Positions 33,540 to 41,092 of a stretch of DNA of 64,000 nt are shown here, piece by piece (the stretch's first letter is position 1; each line of letters starts with the position of its first letter). The DNA comes from JANMDU01 sp031418715 (GTDB lineage Bacteria; Pseudomonadota; Gammaproteobacteria; Burkholderiales; Burkholderiaceae_C): assembly GCA_031418715.1 (NCBI GenBank), contig JANOJL010000045.1, positions 310,001-374,000 of the forward strand, written 5' to 3'. The notes below the pieces were generated by a model. The model saw only the letters and a program-made list of their open reading frames with translations. It did no database searches and was not told the DNA's origin. The position numbers were made by a program, and so were the translations under genes.

Positions 33540-34139
33540 TTACCGTTTGAGTTGGGACAAAGGCGAGCCTGGCGGATACACCGGTCGAATCGGTGTGGCG
33601 CTTCCTAGCATCACGCACATCAGAGCATCTTCATCGCCCATATTGATTTCTTCGCGGTACACACCCGGCGGCACGCTGATCAAATCGCGTTCTTTTAAAA
33701 CTGTCTCCCAACGATTCGTCACCACACCTGATGCATCGCGTTTTTCGCAAACCACCTTGAGCATGCCGCGCAACACGAAAAAAATTTCTTCCACATCGTA
33801 ATGAATATGGCTCGGGCCTTCATGCTTGGCGGGAATCACCATCGTAGAGAAGGTGAAATGCCCAGCGGGCACGGTGTTCATATCAGTACTCACGCCCGCA
33901 CCGCCTGTGCCCACATAACGCATTTGTGCACGGCGGTACTTTGGATCGTAATCGGCTTGAAATTTCAAGGCATCCCAGTCGTATCCGCGCGTGGCAAAGC
34001 GAGCAACGCGTGATTCAAGCCATTGCTCAAAGCTTTGTCCTCCAGAGGCCAGCATGCCTTGCTGAATTTGCGCTTCAGGAGGAATCAAAGCATCGAGCAG
34101 GCCGCGCTCGTTGAAGTTTGCATCGTTGGCTGCTTGCAT
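33540..34139 (-). CDS. Cupin-domain protein
   Basis: 199 residues. The cupin metal motif is visible as GPSHIHYDVEEIFFVLRGML with a second motif near VPPGVYREEINMGDEDALM. The N-terminal 70 residues (FNERGLLDALIPPEAQIQQGM) are helical. The single cupin could be a dioxygenase, isomerase or binding protein; gentisate- or cysteine-dioxygenase-like functions are possible. Second gene of the operon. Confidence 0.82.
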   Translation of the reverse strand: MQAANDANFNERGLLDALIPPEAQIQQGMLASGGQSFEQWLESRVARFATRGYDWDALKFQADYDPKYRRAQMRYVGTGGAGVSTDMNTVPAGHFTFSTMVIPAKHEGPSHIHYDVEEIFFVLRGMLKVVCEKRDASGVVTNRWETVLKERDLISVPPGVYREEINMGDEDALMCVMLGSATPIRPVYPPGSPLSQLKR

Positions 34140-34166
34140 CTTGCGGGTCTCCCATTCAACCTTGAT

Positions 34167-34934
34167 TTAATTCATCACATAACCGCCGTTGACTGGCAGC
34201 ACTTGACCTGTCACGAATCCCGCGCCTCTGCTGAGCAAAAACAGGGCGGCGTCCACGCAATCGCCCTCATCCTGCTCTCTTTGAATCGCACGGCCCTGAA
34301 GATATTGTTCATGCCGCGCTTGGGGCACATACTCGGTCGATTCGCCCACCACCAAGCCCGGCGCAATCGCGTTCACGCTGATGCCGTCTGCTCCCAACTC
34401 ACGTGCCATGCTGCGCGTCATGCTGATCACCGCGCCTTTACTGGCCACATAGGCCAGCAAGCGGGGTGCTCCCCACAGCGCAGTGTCAGACGCGATATTC
34501 AACACGCTGGCCGCGCTGCCTGCTTGCACGGCCGCTTTCAAATGCGGATACGCAGCCGTTGTGACCAGCCACACGCCCTTGATGTTGACTTGCATCACGC
34601 GATCGAACATGTCCTCGGCAAGCTCATGCATCAGCTTGCCACCAGAATTCGTGATCGCTGCATTGTTGATCACGCCATCCAGCCCGCCCAGCCACTGCAC
34701 CCCAGCTTGCATACCCGCTTCAACCGAAGCGCGGTGGGCTACATCCATGTTCACAAAATGCGCTGAATCGCCCAGCGCCCTGGCCAAGGCCTGGCCGCGC
34801 TCTTGCAGCACATCAGCCAACACCACTTTCGCTCCCGCCAGCACACAGGCACGAGCAAAAGCCTCGCCCAAGCCTCGCGCCGCACCTGTGATGAGCAGGC
34901 GACGACCTTGCAGAGAAAGGGTGGACGAGGGCAT
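34167..34934 (-). CDS. Short-chain dehydrogenase/reductase
   Basis: 255 residues, classical SDR. ITGAARGLGEAFARA (cofactor), NNAAITNSGG, SVLNIASDTALWG (Ser), YVASKGAVISM (Y-x-x-x-K) and LPVNGGYVMN end. The Asp after the second strand (VVLADVLQERG) favours NAD. First gene of the operon, divergent from another SDR; a dihydrodiol or hydroxy-acid dehydrogenase role is plausible. Weak ribosome site. Confidence 0.9.
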   Translation of the reverse strand: MPSSTLSLQGRRLLITGAARGLGEAFARACVLAGAKVVLADVLQERGQALARALGDSAHFVNMDVAHRASVEAGMQAGVQWLGGLDGVINNAAITNSGGKLMHELAEDMFDRVMQVNIKGVWLVTTAAYPHLKAAVQAGSAASVLNIASDTALWGAPRLLAYVASKGAVISMTRSMARELGADGISVNAIAPGLVVGESTEYVPQARHEQYLQGRAIQREQDEGDCVDAALFLLSRGAGFVTGQVLPVNGGYVMN

Positions 34935-35085
34935 ATTTTGTCTCAGCTAAGAAACTGTGATTCGCTAATGATTAATTATGGCATGATGAAAGGAAAATAC
35001 AAGCCCTCGATGGATGCGCTGACTATCGGCGGCAGTTTGCGTATCATCTTCCTTCAACCCAAACAACACAAGACAGGAATCCATC
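34935..35085. promoter_or_regulatory. Divergent control region between two SDR genes
   Basis: 151-base gap carrying promoters for the leftward catabolic operon and the rightward SDR. It includes TAATGATTAATTA (34967-34979), an AT-rich near-palindrome that could serve the IclR regulator. I cannot define -35/-10 boxes with confidence. Confidence 0.35.
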
Positions 35086-35910
35086 ATGGACTTAGGAATT
35101 GCAGGCCGCTGGGCCTTGGTGGGCGGAGCGAGCAAAGGCCTTGGCCACGGCTGCGCCGCTGCGCTGGCGCTAGAAGGCGTGAACGTGATCATGGTGGCGC
35201 GTGGGCGCGAGGTACTTGAAGCGTCCGCTACGAAATTAATAGCACGCTGCGCACAATCTATAACGGCTAACAGTCCAAATGGCTTAAAAAATGTGCCTCA
35301 GATCCTCACCGTGGTCGCCGACATCACCACGCCCGCAGGCCGCGAGCAGATCTTCGCCTTGCGCAAAGAGTTCGACATTGTCGTCACCAATGCAGGCGGC
35401 CCGCCGCCGGGCGATTTCCGCTCTTGGGATCGCGATGCCTGGCTCGCCGCACTCGACGCTAACATGCTGACCCCCATTGAGCTGATCAAAGCCACGGTGG
35501 ACGGCATGGCCGCTCGCGGCTTTGGCCGTATCGTGAACATCACCAGCAGCGCCGTCAAATCGCCCATCGATATTTTGGGGCTTTCCAATGGCGCTCGCAG
35601 CGGCCTCACCGGTTTCGTTGCTGGCATCGCTCGCTCGGGCCAAGCTGCACAAGGCGTGACGATCAACAACCTGCTGCCCGGCCTCTTCGATACCGACCGA
35701 ATCACCAGCAATTTCAACGCACAAGCCGCCAAGAGCGGCAAGAGCTTAGAAGACATCAAATCCGCCCGCATCAACGCCCTGCCCAACAAACGCTTAGGCA
35801 CCCCCGAAGAATTCGGTAAAACCTGCGCCTTCCTGTGCAGCCAACATGCCGCATACATCAATGGTCAAAATATCTTGATCGATGGCGGCAGCTTTCCGGG
35901 CACGTTCTGA
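35086..35910 (+). CDS. SDR-family oxidoreductase lacking the usual Tyr-Lys pair
   Basis: 274 residues. Cofactor motif LVGGASKGLGHGCAAAL, NAGGPPPGDF (variant of NNAG), catalytic-like Ser in IVNITSSAVKSP. But the next segment reads ILGLSNGARSGLTGF where YxxxK is expected, so Tyr and Lys are absent. Ends GQNILIDGGSFPGTF. This variant is a recurrent betaproteobacterial subfamily in my memory; its chemistry is uncertain. Residues about 51-70 (LIARCAQSITANSPNGLK) come from a dispersed repeat (35227-35293) and make the protein longer than relatives. AGGAAT precedes the ATG. Confidence 0.87.
   Translation: MDLGIAGRWALVGGASKGLGHGCAAALALEGVNVIMVARGREVLEASATKLIARCAQSITANSPNGLKNVPQILTVVADITTPAGREQIFALRKEFDIVVTNAGGPPPGDFRSWDRDAWLAALDANMLTPIELIKATVDGMAARGFGRIVNITSSAVKSPIDILGLSNGARSGLTGFVAGIARSGQAAQGVTINNLLPGLFDTDRITSNFNAQAAKSGKSLEDIKSARINALPNKRLGTPEEFGKTCAFLCSQHAAYINGQNILIDGGSFPGTF
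35227..35293 (+). repeat. Dispersed palindromic element inside the divergent SDR gene
   Basis: GCTACGAAATTAATAGC, AATCTATAACGGCTAACAG, and AATGGCTTAAAAAATG. Near-consensus; read in the same frame as the hpaF copy. Confidence 0.87.
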
Positions 35911-35944
35911 GCCTGTCAGTGCAGGTCTGAACCTATACTCACAC

Positions 35945-36652
35945 ATGCCTCACCTCCTGCTTGTTGAAGACGACGATCTGCTGCGCGACGGCTTGGCTGC
36001 GCAGCTCACGCAGATGGGCCACACGATCACCGCGGCGACCAATGGCGCAGTGGCGATTCATTTGGTCGACACGGCGCGTTTTGATGCTGTGATTTTGGAT
36101 CTGGGTTTGCCACTGGTGGATGGCACGCAGGTGCTCGCGCACATTCGCAAATACCGGACGGCGCTGCCCGTGCTAATTCTGACGGCACGTGATGGCGTAG
36201 AAGATCGCATCGCGGGGCTCAATGCGGGCGCGGATGATTATTTGACCAAGCCATTCAATGTGGCCGAGCTGCAAGCGCGTTTGAGCGCGATGCTGCGCCG
36301 CGCCCAGCTGCCAGCCTTTGACGGTTCTCGCGCCACCGAAGGCCTGCGCGTGCATGCGAACGAGCCGCGCGCGTGGGTGAGCCTTGTAGAAGGCGAACAA
36401 GAGTTGGAATTGACGCAGCGCGAATGGTCTTTGCTGACGCTGCTCATCATCAACAAGGGCCACGTGGTGAGCCGAGATGATGTGCTCACACGCTGGACGA
36501 GCGACGATGGAAGTACAGCGCAAGAGACTGAAGGCGCAGCAGAAAATAATGCGCTGGAAGTGTATATCCACCGCTTGCGCAAAAAACTTGAAGGATCGAG
36601 TCTGTCGATTCGCAATGTGCGTGGGCTGGGCTATTTACTGGATAAAGCTTGA
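35945..36652 (+). CDS. OmpR-family response regulator
   Basis: 235 residues. Receiver domain: acidic pair in LLVEDDDLLRDG, phospho-acceptor Asp-52 in VILDLGLPLVDG, switch Thr in LILTARDG, Lys in YLTKPF. DNA-binding winged helix at about 130-232 (ELTQREWSLLTLLIINKGHVVSRDDVL, VYIHRLRKKLEGSSLSIRNVRGLGYLL). QseB/TctD-like. The start ATG lies 34 bases after the upstream SDR stop. Paired with the sensor kinase downstream, with a repeat copy between them. Confidence 0.93.
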   Translation: MPHLLLVEDDDLLRDGLAAQLTQMGHTITAATNGAVAIHLVDTARFDAVILDLGLPLVDGTQVLAHIRKYRTALPVLILTARDGVEDRIAGLNAGADDYLTKPFNVAELQARLSAMLRRAQLPAFDGSRATEGLRVHANEPRAWVSLVEGEQELELTQREWSLLTLLIINKGHVVSRDDVLTRWTSDDGSTAQETEGAAENNALEVYIHRLRKKLEGSSLSIRNVRGLGYLLDKA

Positions 36653-36661
36653 TGGTTATTT

Positions 36662-36726
36662 GCTATTTATTTAATAGCATCCTTAATAGATTTTATAACG
36701 GCTAAAGATCTGATTAGCATTTAAAA
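36662..36726 (+). repeat. Dispersed palindromic element between response regulator and kinase genes
   Basis: GCTATTTATTTAATAGC, GATTTTATAACGGCTAAAG, then TGATTAGCATTTAAAA. It fills almost the whole gap and ends at the kinase start codon, whose upstream region therefore has no Shine-Dalgarno of its own. Confidence 0.9.
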
Positions 36727-38166
36727 ATGCAGTTCACCAACAGCGCGACATCACCTCAGCTTTCGCTCAAGCGCCAGTTGTTGCTTTGGTTATTGTTACC
36801 GCAATTGTTGCTCTGGCTCGTCGGCGGCTCCTTGGCCTATCGCATTGCGCTGTCGTATGCCGAAAAAGGTGTTGACCAATCGCTCACGCAATCCGTGCGC
36901 TCGCTGGCGCGGCAGGTCAAACCAGTAGGTTCGGGGCTGTTGATTGATTTCCCAAAGGCGGCGCAGGCCATCATTGAGGAGGATCCGCAAGACAAGGTGA
37001 GCTACATGGTGTCGAGCCCGCCAGGGCAGTTTGTTTTGGGCAATGCCAAATTACCCGAACCACCTGCTGCAGTGGTGCAGCTGTTGCAGGAGAGCACCGA
37101 GCCGCAACTCTACCAAGCCATGATTGACATGCCTGACAGCGAAGCCCGTCCGTTGCGCATCGCCACATTGGAATTGCCGTTTGGCGAGGCGGGCTCGCCT
37201 CAACGCATGCGCGTGCAGGTCGCCAAGAGTCTGGCTGTGCGCGAGCGCATCGCACGCGAATTGGTGTTTGACATGCTCGTGCCCTTGCTCTTGCTGGGCG
37301 CTGTGCTCGGCGTGCTCGTGTATGCAGGCATTGCGCGTGGCCTGCTGCCCTTAGCCCGGCTGCAAGACAAGCTGCAAGCGCGTTCAAGCTCCGATGCGCG
37401 TTCGGCAACGCCGTTTTCGCCGATTGCCCTGCAACAAGCGCCGCAAGAAGTGCATTCGCTGGCAGGCGCAGTTAATCAGTTGCTGGCTGCGGTAGAGCGC
37501 AGCGTGAGCCAAGAAAAACGCTTCATCAACGATGCGGCGCATCAGCTGCGCACGCCTCTGGCAGGCCTGCAAGCGCAGCTCGATCTGGCACTCAGCGAGC
37601 GCGATCCCAAGGCGCTGCAAAATCGCTTGCAAAAAGTCAACGCAGGCATGCAACGCGCCACTCACCTGATGCACCAGCTCTTACAACTTGCCCGCAGCGA
37701 AGCCGATGTGCCCATGCAACCGCTGGATGCCGTGCAATTGGCGCGCAGCATTGCGCAAGATGCTGCGCCCGCCGCCTTGGCCGCAGACGTTGATTTTGGT
37801 TTTGAAGGTCCGCCGGATGACGCGCCGCTCATGATCCAAGGCAACGCCTTGCTGTTGCGCGAAGCCCTCACCAATTTGATTGACAACGCCGTGCGCTACG
37901 CCGGGCGCGGCGCGACCGTTACGCTGCGTGCGCGCAAAGATACGGGGTCGGTGATCCTCGAAGTAGAAGACAACGGTCCGGGCTTACCGCCTGAAGAAAT
38001 TCCTAAAGTATTTGAGCGCTTTTATCGCGCCAGCGATGCGCCAGGCGGTGCGGGGCTAGGTTTGGCCATCGTGCAAGAGATTGCTCAGCGGCATAGCGGG
38101 CAGGCGTTCGTTCAGACTGCGCAGCCTCATGGTTTATGCGTGCAAATCCTGCTTACGCCGTTATAA
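36727..38166 (+). CDS. Sensor histidine kinase (QseC/TctE type)
   Basis: 479 residues. Membrane span about 17-42, periplasmic 2CSK_N-like sensor (50-175), second span about 182-203, HAMP-like linker, then the HisKA motif FINDAAHQLRTPLAGL (His-272), N-box REALTNLIDNAVRYA, G1 VEDNGPGLP, F-box VFERFYRA, G2 GGAGLGLAIV. Phosphorylates the adjacent regulator. The last codons CCG-TTA-TAA lie in a repeat copy (38157-38199), which supplies the stop. TctE-type kinases often sense carboxylates; the adjacent sugar importer is an alternative clue. Confidence 0.93.
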   Translation: MQFTNSATSPQLSLKRQLLLWLLLPQLLLWLVGGSLAYRIALSYAEKGVDQSLTQSVRSLARQVKPVGSGLLIDFPKAAQAIIEEDPQDKVSYMVSSPPGQFVLGNAKLPEPPAAVVQLLQESTEPQLYQAMIDMPDSEARPLRIATLELPFGEAGSPQRMRVQVAKSLAVRERIARELVFDMLVPLLLLGAVLGVLVYAGIARGLLPLARLQDKLQARSSSDARSATPFSPIALQQAPQEVHSLAGAVNQLLAAVERSVSQEKRFINDAAHQLRTPLAGLQAQLDLALSERDPKALQNRLQKVNAGMQRATHLMHQLLQLARSEADVPMQPLDAVQLARSIAQDAAPAALAADVDFGFEGPPDDAPLMIQGNALLLREALTNLIDNAVRYAGRGATVTLRARKDTGSVILEVEDNGPGLPPEEIPKVFERFYRASDAPGGAGLGLAIVQEIAQRHSGQAFVQTAQPHGLCVQILLTPL

Positions 38167-38199
38167 AAATTACGCGGCGCGCTATTAAATATATAGCAA
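38157..38199 (-). repeat. Dispersed palindromic element, partial, between convergent kinase and ABC genes
   Basis: GCCGTTATAAAAATTACGC and GCTATTAAATATATAGC. Lacks the outer AT-rich part; overlaps the kinase stop codon and reaches within 3 bases of the ATPase stop. Confidence 0.85.
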
Positions 38200-38201
38200 T
38201 A

Positions 38202-39221
38202 TTAATTCAAACGCACACCCTGCGTATCAAACCAATGCAGCGCTTGAGCGTTGGCAGTCAAGCCAATTTGCTGCCCCGGTTGAAAGCTCAACTCGGGTGA
38301 AACGCGCACGGTGAGATGCGTGCCAGCGGCGTCTACATCGATGAACGTATCTGCCCCAGTGGGCTCAACCAAGGTCACGGTGCCGCGCCAATCAGAGTCG
38401 CTCAGCAACGTGATGTGTTCAGGGCGCAGACCGAGTTGCGCAGCGCCTGTGGGCGCGTGCACGGGCGATTTGGCGGCGGTGATCATGTTCATCGTGGGCG
38501 AGCCGATGAAGCTGGCCACGAAGGTGTTGGCGGGGCGCCCATAAATCTCCGCAGGCGTGCCAAGTTGCTGCACGATCCCGTCTTTCATCACGGCGATACG
38601 CGAGCCCAGCGTCATGGCTTCGATTTGATCGTGCGTCACATAGACGCTGGTGATGCCGCTGACCTGATGCAGCCGCTTGATCTCGGCGCGCATTTCAACG
38701 CGAAGCTTGGCATCCAAATTTGACAACGGCTCGTCAAACAAAAACAGTTGCGGCTCGCGTGCGAGGGCTCGCCCCATGGCCACGCGCTGGCGCTGGCCGC
38801 CCGAGAGCTGCGAAGGGCGGCGATCCAGTAAATGCGTGATTTGCAGCATCTCGGCCACGCGGGCAATCGTTTTTTCCCGCTGTGGCTTGGGCACTTTGCG
38901 CATCTCAAGCCCAAAGCCAATGTTGTCAAACACGCTCATCGTGGGATAAAGCGCATAGCTTTGAAACACCATGGCAATATCGCGCTGCGCGGGTGCAACG
39001 CCCACGACCGATCGGCTGCCAATGCGCACATCGCCTTCGGTGGGCTCTTCTAAGCCCGCGATGATGTTGAGCAAGGTCGATTTACCGCAGCCCGAAGGGC
39101 CCACCAATATGAGAAATTCACCGGGCGCTACATCAATGTCAATCCGCTTCAACACCTCGGTTTGTTTACCGGGTTTGCCAAAGCGCTTAACGATGCTTTC
39201 AATTTTCAAACCAGAAGCCAT
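38202..39221 (-). CDS. Sugar ABC importer ATPase (MalK/UgpC type)
   Basis: 339 residues. Walker A GPSGCGKSTLL, Q-loop VFQSYALYPTMSV, signature LSGGQRQRVAMGRAL, Walker B LFLFDEPLSNLDAKLR, H-loop VYVTHDQIEAM. A C-terminal TOBE/OB regulatory domain (LGLRPEHITLL) marks the carbohydrate-uptake class. Powers import with the two permeases upstream. Separated from the permease gene by 11 bases. Confidence 0.94.
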   Translation of the reverse strand: MASGLKIESIVKRFGKPGKQTEVLKRIDIDVAPGEFLILVGPSGCGKSTLLNIIAGLEEPTEGDVRIGSRSVVGVAPAQRDIAMVFQSYALYPTMSVFDNIGFGLEMRKVPKPQREKTIARVAEMLQITHLLDRRPSQLSGGQRQRVAMGRALAREPQLFLFDEPLSNLDAKLRVEMRAEIKRLHQVSGITSVYVTHDQIEAMTLGSRIAVMKDGIVQQLGTPAEIYGRPANTFVASFIGSPTMNMITAAKSPVHAPTGAAQLGLRPEHITLLSDSDWRGTVTLVEPTGADTFIDVDAAGTHLTVRVSPELSFQPGQQIGLTANAQALHWFDTQGVRLN

Positions 39222-39232
39222 TGTTTAAACCC

Positions 39233-40087
39233 TCAACCCTTCACTGCGCCAGCCGTGAGGCCGCGCACAAAATACTGGCCTGCCAGCATGTAAATAATCA
39301 TTGTGGGCAAGCCTGCAATCATGGCCGCTGCCATGTCCACTTCGTAGGCTTTCACGCTGCTCGACGTGTTGGCTAAGTTATTCAAACCCACCGTGATCGG
39401 CTTGCTGTCCGACCCGCTGAAAGCCACGCCAAACAAAAAATCATTCCAAATGTTGGTGAACTGCCAAATCAACGTCACCATCAAAATTGGCGTAGAAAGC
39501 GGAAAAATCACACGCCAGAAAATCTGCCAAAACCCTGCGCCATCCATCCGCGCTGCGTTGACCAACTCTTTTGGCACGCTCAAATAATAGTTGCGGAAAA
39601 AAAGCGTCGTGCCTGCCATACCCGCAAGCACGTGCACGATCACCAATCCAATGACGCTTGAAGAAAGCCCCAGCATCCCGAGCACCTGGCTCATCGGCAG
39701 CAGCACCACCTGAAACGGCATGAATACACCAAACAGCATGAAACCAAAGAGCAACTCCGAGCCTCTGAATCTCCAGTGGGAGAGCACATAACCATTGACC
39801 GCGCCCCAGGCTGTGGAGAGCAGTACCGCAGGCACCGTCATCATCACCGAGTTCATGAAAAACGGTTTCAAGCCATTGCAATCCACGCCCGTACAAGCGC
39901 TGCTCCAAGCGGTTTGCCAACTGCTCCAATTCAAGCTCGTGGGAAAGCTGAGCAAGTTGCCTGAGCGAATCTGCTCTGCATCTTTGAAACTCGTGGCGAG
40001 CATCACATACAAAGGCGCAAGAAAAAATAGGGCTGCAAGCAATAGCGCCAGATACACCAAAACGCGAGACAAGGCTTTAGCGGTCAT
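39233..40087 (-). CDS. Sugar ABC importer permease (MalG type)
   Basis: 284 residues, six predicted spans. The EAA loop is visible as YLSVPKELVNAARMDGAGFWQIFWRVIFPLS. Contains a periplasmic loop SSACTGVDCNGLKPF after the first span, typical of glucose-type GtsC proteins. Overlaps the other permease gene by 11 bases. Confidence 0.92.
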   Translation of the reverse strand: MTAKALSRVLVYLALLLAALFFLAPLYVMLATSFKDAEQIRSGNLLSFPTSLNWSSWQTAWSSACTGVDCNGLKPFFMNSVMMTVPAVLLSTAWGAVNGYVLSHWRFRGSELLFGFMLFGVFMPFQVVLLPMSQVLGMLGLSSSVIGLVIVHVLAGMAGTTLFFRNYYLSVPKELVNAARMDGAGFWQIFWRVIFPLSTPILMVTLIWQFTNIWNDFLFGVAFSGSDSKPITVGLNNLANTSSSVKAYEVDMAAAMIAGLPTMIIYMLAGQYFVRGLTAGAVKG

Positions 40088-40958
40088 GTGGCTTGCTCCT
40101 CAACTCAGAATACAAGTAGGGCACCACAATCGCAGCTACCGTCATCAGCATCACGGTGGCACTTGCAGCACCAAGCGCCACTTGCCCCCGGTTAAAGCTC
40201 ATCGCATACATGAAGGTGGCGGGCACATCGGTGGAATAGCCCGGCCCACCATTGGTGAGCGACATCACCAAATCAAAACTCTTGATCGCCAAATGCGAAA
40301 GCACAAGCACCGTGGAGAAAAATACGGGGCGCAATGTAGGCAAGATGATGCGCCAATATATCAGCGGCAAAGAAGCGCCATCAACCTGTGCGGCTTTGAT
40401 GATGCTGTCGTCAATCCCGCGTAAGCCCGCAAGAAACAATGCCATCGCAAAACCAGCGCTCTGCCAAATACCAGCGAGCACAATGCAATAAATCGCCGTT
40501 TCGGGATTCACCAACCAATCAATCTCAGTGGTGGTGATGCCCCAGTCTTGCAGCAATTTTGGCAATCCCAGCGAGGGGTTCAGCATCCATTTCCAGGCTG
40601 TGCCAGTGACGATGAAGCTCAGCGCCATCGGATACAAATAGATCGTGCGTAACGCACCTTCAGCGCGAATTTTTTGATCGAGAAAAATAGCCAACAAGAT
40701 GCCGACAACGCAAGAGCCGCCGACATACAAGAAACCAAACACAAACATATTCTTGAGCGCCACATGCCAGCGCTCCATCGCAAAGAGCTTGGCGTATTGC
40801 TCAAGCCCCACAAATTCATCGTAACGCGGCAACATCCGCGAGCCTGTCACGCTCAGAATGCCATTCCAAATCATGAAGCCATATATAAACGCGAGGCCAA
40901 AAATAAAGCCAGGCGCGATCACCAGCTTAGGCAGCCAGTTGTCAGAGGTGCGTTGCAT
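40077..40958 (-). CDS. Sugar ABC importer permease (MalF type)
   Basis: 293 residues from MQRTSDNWLPKLVIAPG, six spans. EAA loop: AGLRGIDDSIIKAAQVDGASLPLIYWRIILP. Loop MLPRYDEFVGLEQYAKLF precedes the second span as in GtsB-like permeases. No good Shine-Dalgarno; translation may depend on an internal hairpin at 40982-41072 just upstream. Confidence 0.9.
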   Translation of the reverse strand: MQRTSDNWLPKLVIAPGFIFGLAFIYGFMIWNGILSVTGSRMLPRYDEFVGLEQYAKLFAMERWHVALKNMFVFGFLYVGGSCVVGILLAIFLDQKIRAEGALRTIYLYPMALSFIVTGTAWKWMLNPSLGLPKLLQDWGITTTEIDWLVNPETAIYCIVLAGIWQSAGFAMALFLAGLRGIDDSIIKAAQVDGASLPLIYWRIILPTLRPVFFSTVLVLSHLAIKSFDLVMSLTNGGPGYSTDVPATFMYAMSFNRGQVALGAASATVMLMTVAAIVVPYLYSELRSKPHDR

Positions 40959-40981
40959 AAGTAAAGGGCGCACAAACAACT

Positions 40982-41072
40982 AGAGGAACACGAAAGACAC
41001 TGAAGTACACGGAAACCACGGAAGTTTTTTCTGTGACTTCCGTGTTGTCTTCGTGCCTTCCGTGTTCCTCTA
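40982..41072. repeat. Inverted repeat of CACGGAAG-type units between binding protein and permease genes
   Basis: AGAGGAACACGAAAGACAC (40982-) mirrors TCGTGCCTTCCGTGTTCCTCT (ending 41072). The inside consists of repeated ACGGAA/TTCCGT blocks. Positioned where ABC operons often carry mRNA-stabilising hairpins after the binding-protein gene. Confidence 0.75.
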
Positions 41073-41092
41073 TTCGTTGCGAGCTAACGAAA

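Noticed and set aside
34023..34766. 247-codon plus-strand open frame
   Set aside because: Antisense to the cupin and SDR genes; His-rich shadow composition.
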